Of a DNA stretch of 25,587 bases, positions 7,618 through 14,712 are shown one piece after another. Position 1 is the first letter of the stretch. The number at the start of each line of letters is the position of its first letter. Below the pieces are notes generated by a model, which saw only the letters and a list, made by a program, of their open reading frames with translations, searched no databases and was not told where the DNA came from. This DNA is from JBLHGU01 sp047615875 (lineage in GTDB: Bacteria; Pseudomonadota; Gammaproteobacteria; Arenicellales; CAJQKF01). The stretch lies in assembly GCA_047615875.1 (NCBI GenBank), contig JBLHGU010000059.1:1-25587 (forward strand), read 5' to 3'. Both the position numbers and the translations under genes were made by a program.

Positions 7618-8540
7618 ACTTTGAAATACTGGTACCGGCCCTGTTAACCATTATCACGGCGGCCACACCCCTGGTATTTGCCGCCATGGGCGAGCTGATC
7701 ACGGAGAAATCCGGCGTTCTTAATCTAGGTGTCGAAGGCATGATGCTGGCCGGTGCCATCGCAGGTTTTGCTTCGGTGTTCTTTTTTGAAAGTGCCATTA
7801 TCGCCTGTATCGTGGCGGTTCTGGCTGGCATGGCCATGGCGTTAATTTTTGCCTTCCTGGTATTAGGACTGCAAGCGAGTCAGGTCGCTACGGGACTTGC
7901 ATTAACCATATTCGGCGTTGGATTGTCCGCGTTACTCGGGCAAAAAATGGTAGGCATAGCCTATGAAGGCCTGCCAACCCTGCACATTCCCTGGGTAAGT
8001 GATTTACCTGTGATTGGCCCACTCTTGTTTAGCCATAACTTTCTGGTTTATTTATCCGTGCTAATGCCATTTGCAGTAGGCTGGTTTCTGTATCGTACTC
8101 GGTCCGGCTTAATTTTGCGGGCAGTGGGTGACTCCCATGACGCAGCTCATGCTATCGGCTACTCGGTAATTAAAATTCGCTACATGGCAACCGTATTTGG
8201 GGGTGCCATGGCGGGCCTGGCTGGTGCCTATCTATCACTTTCCTATTCGCCAATGTGGGTTGAAAACATGAGTGCGGGACGCGGTTGGATTGCCCTGGCG
8301 CTGGTGGTGTTTGGCACCTGGCGTCCAGGCCGGGTATTTCTCGGTGCCTATTTATTTGGAGGAATCTCCATTTTGCAGCTACATGCGCAGGCCATGGGTA
8401 TCAATATAGCCTCGCAGTTCATGTCCATGCTGCCCTATATCGCAACAATTGTAGTGTTGGTTTTGATCTCGCGGGATAAGACCAAAATCAGACTCAATGC
8501 ACCGGCCTGCATTGGCAAGCCATTTCATCCAGCTGCGTGA
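7614..8540 (+). CDS. ABC transporter permease 2 (COG1079/YufQ-type)
   Basis: A 308-residue membrane protein whose N-terminal block GELITEKSGVLNLGVEGMML (about residues 27-46) is the signature of the second permease in BMP-type importers. Glycine-rich hydrophobic helices fill most of the chain, with a central loop RSGLILRAVGDSHDAAHAIG typical of the family. The ATG overlaps the stop of permease 1 by 4 bases, so the two subunits are probably made in equal amounts. It forms the heterodimeric channel with that protein. The exact substrate is not readable from the permeases; neighbours point to a purine base or nucleoside. Confidence 0.9.
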   Translation: MNFEILVPALLTIITAATPLVFAAMGELITEKSGVLNLGVEGMMLAGAIAGFASVFFFESAIIACIVAVLAGMAMALIFAFLVLGLQASQVATGLALTIFGVGLSALLGQKMVGIAYEGLPTLHIPWVSDLPVIGPLLFSHNFLVYLSVLMPFAVGWFLYRTRSGLILRAVGDSHDAAHAIGYSVIKIRYMATVFGGAMAGLAGAYLSLSYSPMWVENMSAGRGWIALALVVFGTWRPGRVFLGAYLFGGISILQLHAQAMGINIASQFMSMLPYIATIVVLVLISRDKTKIRLNAPACIGKPFHPAA

Positions 8541-8594
8541 TACACTTCCGCCGCTATTTTTTGGTCATGCAGTAAAATAACGAGGAGCACATTA

Positions 8595-9668
8595 ATGAAA
8601 AAACTTAAACTTCATCATCTACTCACCAGTCTGGTACTGGCGACAGGTCTCGCCGCCGGGTCTGCTCAAGCAGAGACCAAGGTCGGTTTCGTGTATGTCG
8701 GTCCTACCGGCGATCACGGCTGGACCTATGAGCACGATCAGGCACGAAAAGCCGTAGAAGCGGAATTTGGCGACAAGGTAAAAACCACATTTGTTGAAAG
8801 CGTAGCCGAAGGCGCTGACTCAGAACGTGTCATCAGGAAACTGGCGGCCACCCACGATCTGATCTTCACCACCTCTTTTGGCTATATGAACCCAACAGTT
8901 AAAGTTGCCAAGCAATTTCCCAAGATTAAGTTCGAACATGCTACTGGCTATAAGAGAGGCGATAACGTAACTACTTATTCTGCACGTTTTTACGAAGGTC
9001 GTGCGGTAATCGGCACCATCGCCGGGCACATGTCTAAGTCGGGTGTGGTTGGTTACATCGCTTCATTTCCAATTCCAGAAGTAGTACGCGGCATAAACGC
9101 GTTCACCTTGGCGATGCGCAAAGTAAATCCTGAAGCGACCGTAAAGGTAGTTTGGGTAAATAGCTGGTTTGACCCAGGCAAAGAAGGCGATGCAGCCAAG
9201 GCTTTGATTGATCAGGGTGCGGATATTATTACCCAGCACACTGACTCACCCGCCCCGTTGCAGGTTGCTGAGCAACGTGGTGTATGGGGTTTTGGTCAAG
9301 CATCTGACATGAAGGCCTTCGCACCAAAAGCACAGCTTACCTCCATAATCGATGATTGGGCGCCCTATTACATTGCGCGAGTTAAAGCAGTAATGGATGG
9401 CACCTGGAAATCAGAAGACACCTGGGATGGTATTAAAGAAGGTATGGTAGGATTTGCTGATTATGGTGATGCAGTACCTGCAGATGTTCGTAAAGCTGCC
9501 GAGATGGTTAAAGACGGCATCGTAAACGGCACCATGCACGCGTTCCAGGGTCCCATCAATGATCAATCCGGCAAACAGGTTGTTGCAGAGGGCGAGTCCC
9601 TAAGTGATGGCGATTTGCTTGGTATGAACTGGTATGTTGAAGGCGTTCAGGGAGAGCTTCCCAAGTAA
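8595..9668 (+). CDS. Periplasmic BMP-family substrate-binding protein of the purine importer
   Basis: A 357-residue BMP/Med-family binding protein. The N-terminus MKKLKLHHLLTSLVLATGLA ends in AGSAQA followed by ETKV, a type I signal peptide cut after about residue 26. There is no lipobox cysteine, so it should be free in the periplasm, unlike the lipoprotein relatives of Gram-positives and spirochaetes. The mature start KVGFVYVGPTGDHGWTYEHD is typical of the proteobacterial BMP branch near xanthine dehydrogenase genes. An ACGAGGAG ribosome site precedes the ATG. It is separated from permease 2 by 54 bases and followed by two hairpins, fitting higher expression than the membrane components. 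Purine, for example guanine, xanthine, urate or a nucleoside, is the likely ligand, inferred from context. Confidence 0.9.
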   Translation: MKKLKLHHLLTSLVLATGLAAGSAQAETKVGFVYVGPTGDHGWTYEHDQARKAVEAEFGDKVKTTFVESVAEGADSERVIRKLAATHDLIFTTSFGYMNPTVKVAKQFPKIKFEHATGYKRGDNVTTYSARFYEGRAVIGTIAGHMSKSGVVGYIASFPIPEVVRGINAFTLAMRKVNPEATVKVVWVNSWFDPGKEGDAAKALIDQGADIITQHTDSPAPLQVAEQRGVWGFGQASDMKAFAPKAQLTSIIDDWAPYYIARVKAVMDGTWKSEDTWDGIKEGMVGFADYGDAVPADVRKAAEMVKDGIVNGTMHAFQGPINDQSGKQVVAEGESLSDGDLLGMNWYVEGVQGELPK

Positions 9669-9673
9669 CGCTC

Positions 9674-9693
9674 TTCTTCCTTATCTGGAAGAA
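9674..9693 (+). terminator. Small perfect stem-loop just after the binding-protein gene
   Basis: TTCTTCC, a 6-base loop TTATCT, GGAAGAA: a 7-bp perfect stem starting 6 bases after the stop. No T-run follows. It could protect the 3' end of the binding-protein message or act with the larger hairpin downstream; a full terminator is not supported on its own. Confidence 0.35.
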
Positions 9694-9716
9694 ATTGCCG
9701 GCAGTTTTGCGGCTGA

Positions 9717-9743
9717 CAATTGCGCCCGATTCGGGCGCAATTG
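9717..9743 (+). terminator. 12-bp perfect GC-rich hairpin, candidate (partial) terminator
   Basis: CAATTGCGCCCG, loop ATT, CGGGCGCAATTG is a perfect 12-bp stem with a 3-base loop between the binding-protein and deaminase genes. The downstream sequence is CATTGTGGTTCATCATTTTT, lacking a proper U-tract directly after the stem. It may be a weak or Rho-assisted terminator or an mRNA stabiliser that lowers expression of the deaminase and regulator relative to the importer. Confidence 0.55.
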
Positions 9744-9788
9744 CATTGTGGTTCATCATTTTTCAATCGCCAATAGAATAGTCATAGT

Positions 9789-11141
9789 ATGCGAATCTGG
9801 ATAAAAAACCCATTGAGTGTGTACGTGGAGGATTCAGATGCCTCTGTTAGTGGATTAGTCATTCGTGACAATGTTATCGAAGAGATACTGACATCAGGCC
9901 AAAGTCCACAACATGCAATTGATCTGACCATGGATGCCAGCAATCTGGTCGTCACGCCGGGTTTGGTAAACACACATCATCATTACTATCAAACCCTGAC
10001 CCGGGCTTTTCCGGACGCGCTTAATAAAGAACTCTTCACATGGCTTAAAAGTCTGTATCCAGTTTGGGCTGGTCTTGATGAAGATATGATTCATGCCTCC
10101 AGCCAATTGGCCAGCATTGAATTAATGCTATCTGGCTGCACTACCAGTGCCGACCACCATTATCTGTTTCCCGAACGCATACCGCAGGCTCTTGATGTAC
10201 AGGTCGATGCGGTCAAGGATCTTGGGCTGCGTTCAACCCTAACCCGGGGCTCGATGAGCCTGGGCGAAGATCAGGGTGGCTTGCCACCGAGAACCACTAT
10301 ACAAGATGCCGATACTATACTGTCTGATTGTGAACGAGTGGTAGGCGCGTATCACGATGGCAACTTCGGCAGTCACCTGCAAATTGCATTGGCCCCTTGC
10401 TCACCGTTTAGTGTCACAAGGCAGTTAATGATCGATGGTGCAACGCTTGCTCGTCGTCTAGGCGTGCGATTGCATACCCACCTGGCCGAAACCCATGACG
10501 AAACAGAGTTTTGCCTGAAGACCACCGGGTATCGACCACTGGACTATCTGGACGATGTTGAATGGCTGAGTGATGATGTATGGCTGGCCCACGGCATTCA
10601 CTTTAATGAAACCGAAATTGAACGTCTTGGCAAAGCCAGAGTTGGTATAACCCACTGCCCGTCGTCAAATATGGTGTTGGGCTCGGGCATCTGTAGGAAT
10701 CTGGAACTCGAATCCGCCGGTGTTCCGGTTGGACTGGGCGTGGACGGATCTGCATCCAATGATGGATCCAATATGATTCAGGAGTGTCGCCAGGCATTAC
10801 TCATTCAACGGCTACGATATGGGTCAGCAGCTGTTACTCATCAATCAGCCCTGCGCTGGGCAACCTCTGGGTCCGCTGCCTGCCTGGGTCGCAAAGATAT
10901 CGGGCGTATTGCCCCCGGTCTTCTGGCAGACCTGGCGTTCTTTAGCCTTGATGAATTACGCTTTAGTGGCAGCGGTGATCCACTAGCAGCGCTGCTATTG
11001 TGCGGCGCCCATCAAGCTAGACACGTAATGGTGGGCGGACAATGGGTGGTTAAGGATAACGAATTCTTACATGCTGACATTCATGAGTTAAAACACAATC
11101 ACCGACAGCAAGCGTTACGTCTGGCAAACAAAGTGCAATGA
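9789..11141 (+). CDS. 8-oxoguanine deaminase-like amidohydrolase (or guanine deaminase)
   Basis: A 450-residue TIM-barrel amidohydrolase. It matches the 8-oxoguanine deaminase group (EC 3.5.4.32, Pseudomonas PA0142 type), which converts 8-oxoguanine to urate and also acts on isocytosine. Metal and catalytic residues are visible: NTHHHYYQTL with His63/His65, LHTHLAE with His229/His231 and Glu234, LAHGIHF with His268, and GVDGSASND with Asp319. The group-typical LTRGSMSLGEDQGGLPP (151-167) and APCSPFSV are present. Its product joins that of xanthine dehydrogenase at urate, so both enzymes feed UraD's pathway. It follows the binding-protein gene by 120 bases that hold two hairpins, and its stop overlaps the regulator's ATG by 4 bases. 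Guanine deaminase is the main alternative. A strong ribosome site is not evident. Confidence 0.85.
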   Translation: MRIWIKNPLSVYVEDSDASVSGLVIRDNVIEEILTSGQSPQHAIDLTMDASNLVVTPGLVNTHHHYYQTLTRAFPDALNKELFTWLKSLYPVWAGLDEDMIHASSQLASIELMLSGCTTSADHHYLFPERIPQALDVQVDAVKDLGLRSTLTRGSMSLGEDQGGLPPRTTIQDADTILSDCERVVGAYHDGNFGSHLQIALAPCSPFSVTRQLMIDGATLARRLGVRLHTHLAETHDETEFCLKTTGYRPLDYLDDVEWLSDDVWLAHGIHFNETEIERLGKARVGITHCPSSNMVLGSGICRNLELESAGVPVGLGVDGSASNDGSNMIQECRQALLIQRLRYGSAAVTHQSALRWATSGSAACLGRKDIGRIAPGLLADLAFFSLDELRFSGSGDPLAALLLCGAHQARHVMVGGQWVVKDNEFLHADIHELKHNHRQQALRLANKVQ

Positions 11142-11770
11142 CAGAATCACCATCCGACTCCATCCGCGAGCGCAATCAGAAAAAGATTCTGATTGCTGCA
11201 GAATTTGAATTCGAACAACATGGGTTTGGCGGCGCAAGGATGCAAAGCATTGCTGATCGAGCAGAGTTACCGAAAGCCAATATCCATTACTACTACAAAA
11301 ACAAAAAAGAACTTTATATTGCTGTTTTAAGTGGCATAACTCAACTTTGGAATGACGCTTTCGATCGCATTTCACCAGATGATGATCCAGCCTCAGCGCT
11401 TGAAACCTATATCCGCGCCAAACTAGCCTATTCTCAGTCTAACCCGGTTGGCGCTCGAATATTCAGCAATGAAATTATTCACGGTGCACCGCACCTTCAG
11501 GATTACCTGAATACAGATTTGCGAAGCTGGGTTGCTGAGCGGGCGACCGTAATACAAAGCTGGATTGATCGGGGCCTGATTATCGCTGTGGACCCCTATC
11601 ATCTGATTTTCCTAATCTGGAGTGCCACACAGCACTATGCAGACTACTACTCACAGATCATCGCGATACAGGGCAAAACATCATTATCCAATGAGGATTT
11701 TCAGAGTATCGGCGACAGTCTTGTCAGATTTATTTTAACCGGCTGCGGTCTGAGTAATAAGCCTGGATAA
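11138..11770 (+). CDS. RutR-like TetR-family transcriptional regulator
   Basis: A 210-residue TetR repressor. The N-terminal helix-turn-helix spans about residues 30-58 (MQSIADRAELPKANIHYYYK). The C-terminal ligand domain resembles E. coli RutR closely: YIRAKLAYSQSNP, a GAPHLQDYLNTDL segment and DPYHLIFLIWSATQHYADY match RutR's DPQHLIFMIWASTQHYAD. In E. coli RutR senses pyrimidine and touches purine and glyoxylate genes; here a purine or its breakdown product is the more likely effector. It is coupled to the deaminase gene by a 4-base ATGA overlap and thus lies at the end of the importer arm, allowing autoregulation. The RutR-type palindrome at 4885-4900 is the obvious target. Convergent with the SDR gene 29 bases downstream. 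Confidence 0.87.
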   Translation: MTESPSDSIRERNQKKILIAAEFEFEQHGFGGARMQSIADRAELPKANIHYYYKNKKELYIAVLSGITQLWNDAFDRISPDDDPASALETYIRAKLAYSQSNPVGARIFSNEIIHGAPHLQDYLNTDLRSWVAERATVIQSWIDRGLIIAVDPYHLIFLIWSATQHYADYYSQIIAIQGKTSLSNEDFQSIGDSLVRFILTGCGLSNKPG

Positions 11771-11799
11771 CAAACAAATAGCGAAGCTCTGGCGACTAT

Positions 11800-12732
11800 C
11801 TAACCGTTCTCAATCATCTTTAGAATCCCTCGAATACTCCCATCCAGGTCACAGCTAGCCTGCCAGCCCCAGTCTTGTTGGGCAGGCGAATTATCAACAC
11901 GATCTGGCCACCCAGCGATTAACGCATCAACATTCGCAACAGGTTCAAAGCTATAAGTGAAGTCCGGGAAAGCTGCCGTAATAGCATCTGCCGCCATTTG
12001 TGCTGTCATGTAGTACGAGTCAACGTTATAGACTGGCCGTCGATTACAGGACGAATCTGCCAATAAAAACTGCTCCATGCTATCAATTACGTCACCCAAA
12101 AACATTGTGGAAATGCCGGTGTCTGCGGAAACGGGGAAAACAAACGACTCCCCTTTTGCGGCTGCTAGCAATGCATGGGAGGGATAGGCGGAAACGGCTG
12201 TTTTAGGTGCAAAGGGAGAAATGACTAATGGAAAACGCAAACAACGAAAATCTAAACCGTGTTTCACTTTAAAATAATGGCCCAGTCTTTCGACCGCTAC
12301 CTTGGTTGCACCATACATACTATGCGGCCATTGTGGATAGTCCTCTGACATAGGGTTTTCGCTTACATCACCATAGGTTGCAATTGTGCTAGCAAATAAA
12401 AACCGGTCTACTTTATGTTGCATAGAAAGTTGCAATAGCTGAAATGAAGCCGTTGCATTAATTTCCCAGGATATTTGCAGGTCAGACTCTGAACTACCAG
12501 ACAATAATGAAGCCAGATGACAAACAGAGTCCGGCTGATGCTTACTAAATAGCTGTTGCAAGAGTTCTGTATCACGCACATCACCGAATTCTATTATCTG
12601 GCCATCGGTAGGATCACCAACAAATGATCCTGGTAAGTCGAAGCGGATAACTTCAATACCATGCGTCAACATTCTGTCTGCAAGTAATCGACCAAGGTTG
12701 CCATTGCCACCCGTGATAAACATCTTTTTCAT
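11800..12732 (-). CDS. Extended SDR resembling NAD-dependent L-threonine 3-dehydrogenase; substrate unknown
   Basis: A 310-residue NAD(P)-binding epimerase/dehydratase-fold protein. I place the start at the ATG at 12730-12732 (MKKMFITGGNGNLG); a TTG two codons earlier is open but unlikely. The Rossmann motif GGNGNLG is at 8-14, Asp32 after the second strand suggests NAD, and the catalytic Tyr140-x3-Lys144 is in MYGATK. The C-terminal half (AFPDFTYSFEP, GWPDRVDNSPAQQDWGW) is very like SDR-type threonine 3-dehydrogenases. The glycine-rich segment usual in those enzymes near the substrate (GGGTTDY) is replaced by PKTAVSAYPS, so threonine may not be the substrate. As the last gene of the minus-strand sugar-acid run it may oxidise a hydroxy or sugar acid. 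Enzyme class is solid; the reaction is not. Confidence 0.75.
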   Translation of the reverse strand: MKKMFITGGNGNLGRLLADRMLTHGIEVIRFDLPGSFVGDPTDGQIIEFGDVRDTELLQQLFSKHQPDSVCHLASLLSGSSESDLQISWEINATASFQLLQLSMQHKVDRFLFASTIATYGDVSENPMSEDYPQWPHSMYGATKVAVERLGHYFKVKHGLDFRCLRFPLVISPFAPKTAVSAYPSHALLAAAKGESFVFPVSADTGISTMFLGDVIDSMEQFLLADSSCNRRPVYNVDSYYMTAQMAADAITAAFPDFTYSFEPVANVDALIAGWPDRVDNSPAQQDWGWQASCDLDGSIRGILKMIENG

Positions 12733-12779
12733 ATACAAAATTCTCGGTTAAAAAACTGCGGTAAAAAATCAGCATATGC

Positions 12780-13697
12780 TTAAGCCGCTGTTGCTTTGGC
12801 CTGGCGTTCTGCATTCACTTTTTCTCGTAACCATATAACCAGGCCCGAGGTAACAATAATCAGGCCGCCAATCAAAGTCCATTGGTCTGGGTATTGATCA
12901 AACAACACAATGCTCCAGATGGTTAGATAAATCATAAAAGAATAACTAAAGGGCGTCAGGACACTGGCATCCGCATAGCCATATGCCCTGGTCAGTAGTT
13001 CATGACCGATCCAGCCAAATATGCCGAGAGCGATCATAAGTAACCAGTGCTGAAAATTTTCCGGCGTCTGCCACTGATAAATTGCCACAGGGAGTAATGC
13101 AATAGCGCCCACAGCACCTGAGTAGAACTGCATGGTATCGGATGCAACAATGCCTGCTAATCTCCGCGTTAACAATAAGTAAAAAGCAAAACAGGTGACG
13201 CCAAGTAAAGATAATAATGCAGCAGGATGAAAGCTTTCATCGAAAGGTCTGATTGCAATAATCACACCAATGAATCCAAACAGGATAGCAAGCCAGCGCC
13301 ACTTACCCACTTTCTCACCCAGAACTGTACCGGACAAGAGGCAAACTATGATGGGCGAGGAAAACAGGATGGTTGAGGTCAGAGTTAAGGGTAAATACTT
13401 CAGAGCTACAAAATTAAAAACTGTCGCACAGAGTACTAAACCTCCGCGCAATATAACCAGCCCCAGATGTGGGCTGGCAAAATGTGACAACGATGCGCCA
13501 TTACTTACAACTCTGCTCGTAGCAATAAAAAAGTGTGCTAAATAACGCATGAAAGCCAGCTGCAAGGCCGGGTAACCAAACTCGCCCAACCACTTAACAC
13601 TGGCATCAATGCCGGAAAAGGCAAGGTAAGCCAGCAGCGTTAGACCTATTCCCCAAAGAACGCGATCCTCTGTGGCCTTGGGTATTAACCCTGCCAT
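12780..13697 (-). CDS. EamA-type (DMT superfamily) transporter
   Basis: A 305-residue membrane protein with the two-fold repeat of EamA/RhaT-like drug/metabolite transporters: about ten hydrophobic helices, a first half ending around LFGFIGVIIAIRPF and a second half ending in LIGGLIIVTSGLVIWL. Short charged tails at both ends (MAGLIPKATEDR, REKVNAERQAKATAA) are cytoplasmic by the usual topology. The ATG at 13695-13697 follows the beta-hydroxyacid dehydrogenase gene by 34 bases, and the SDR gene comes 47 bases later, so it probably moves a substrate or overflow product of the same pathway. Direction and substrate cannot be told from the sequence; exporters are commoner in this family. Confidence 0.88.
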   Translation of the reverse strand: MAGLIPKATEDRVLWGIGLTLLAYLAFSGIDASVKWLGEFGYPALQLAFMRYLAHFFIATSRVVSNGASLSHFASPHLGLVILRGGLVLCATVFNFVALKYLPLTLTSTILFSSPIIVCLLSGTVLGEKVGKWRWLAILFGFIGVIIAIRPFDESFHPAALLSLLGVTCFAFYLLLTRRLAGIVASDTMQFYSGAVGAIALLPVAIYQWQTPENFQHWLLMIALGIFGWIGHELLTRAYGYADASVLTPFSYSFMIYLTIWSIVLFDQYPDQWTLIGGLIIVTSGLVIWLREKVNAERQAKATAA

Positions 13698-13731
13698 TAC
13701 TTTCAGCTAAATTTTAAAAGATTAAAAGGAA

Positions 13732-14619
13732 TTACTTTTCTTTATATATTTCTCGAAAGAAACTGACCATCTGAGAAACCTTGTTATCGCCATGACCCGT
13801 GTTAGTCGCGATCCCAAGTGCCTGCTTCGTTCCGTTAGACATTATTGAAGGCATTCCAAGGTCGTCCAGCATTGAAGCATAGTAACCGACATCTTTACGC
13901 GCATTACGAATGGAAAACTCCAGCTTAGTGGCATCGTTCTCCAATGCGAAAGCGGCAACAAAATCCATCATGCCGGAATGCAATGGTCCGGAAGACATCA
14001 CGTCATAAAGCTGTTTCGGGTCCACTCCGGCATTCTCAGCAGTGACAAAGGCTTCGGCCAGGGCACTTGCGGCAGTCATGCCTACGAAGTTATTGATCAA
14101 CTTTATGGTGTGCCCCGTTCCAAGTGCACCCAGATGAAAAACATTCTCACCGAGAACTTCCAATACGGGTTTAACTTTTTGAAATGCAGCATCGTCGCCT
14201 GAACACATGATGTTCAAAAGGCCTTCTCGGGCATGAGCCGGGGTACGTCCCAAAGGGGCATCCAGATATTGAGCACCCATAGCTGCGACCGACTTACCCA
14301 GTTCACGGGTAGAATCAGGCATAGAAGTTCCAAAATCAATCACAACATTGCCATCTGAAAGGCCGGCAATAATTCCATCGTCTCCCAGCATACGGCTTTC
14401 TACCGAAGCAGAGGTGTCCATACAAAGCATGATGATATCGCTATTCTGCGCTACCTCCTTAGCACTGAAGACCTCCGCTGCACCTCTGCCGACCGCCGCA
14501 TCAACTGCTGTACGGGAGCGGTTTGCCATAACCGTTAGCTTATAGCCATTGTTCTGCATGTGTTCCACCATTGCGGCGCCCATTAGTCCAAGACCAATAA
14601 ATCCAACTGTCGGTTTCAT
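13732..14619 (-). CDS. Beta-hydroxyacid dehydrogenase (GarR/YihU family) with GRT substrate loop
   Basis: A 295-residue NAD(P)-dependent 3-hydroxyacid dehydrogenase. The cofactor motif GFIGLGLMG is at 6-14, NRSR after the second strand (33-36) points to NADPH, and the catalytic Lys173 is in IKLINNF. The substrate loop reads DAPLGRTPAHAREG (120-133) instead of the DAPVSGG of tartronate-semialdehyde reductase and 3-hydroxyisobutyrate dehydrogenase. E. coli sulfolactaldehyde reductase YihU has a similar DVPVGRT loop as I recall, so the substrate may carry an extra anionic group. It is often labelled 2-hydroxy-3-oxopropionate reductase in such clusters. It lies 93 bases after gnd and opens the second half of the minus-strand run. 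Confidence 0.85.
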   Translation of the reverse strand: MKPTVGFIGLGLMGAAMVEHMQNNGYKLTVMANRSRTAVDAAVGRGAAEVFSAKEVAQNSDIIMLCMDTSASVESRMLGDDGIIAGLSDGNVVIDFGTSMPDSTRELGKSVAAMGAQYLDAPLGRTPAHAREGLLNIMCSGDDAAFQKVKPVLEVLGENVFHLGALGTGHTIKLINNFVGMTAASALAEAFVTAENAGVDPKQLYDVMSSGPLHSGMMDFVAAFALENDATKLEFSIRNARKDVGYYASMLDDLGMPSIMSNGTKQALGIATNTGHGDNKVSQMVSFFREIYKEK

Positions 14620-14712
14620 AATGTATTTCTCTACTGTTTAAAAAAGATGTTCAAAGATGTGAGTTTATCATTCTGACAAATTCGGTTCGGAGGATGAGAT
14701 GTCTGTGTTTAA

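Noticed and set aside
8559..8570. RutR half site TTGGTCA upstream of the binding-protein gene
   Set aside because: No matching left half at the right distance; a 6-base match is expected by chance.
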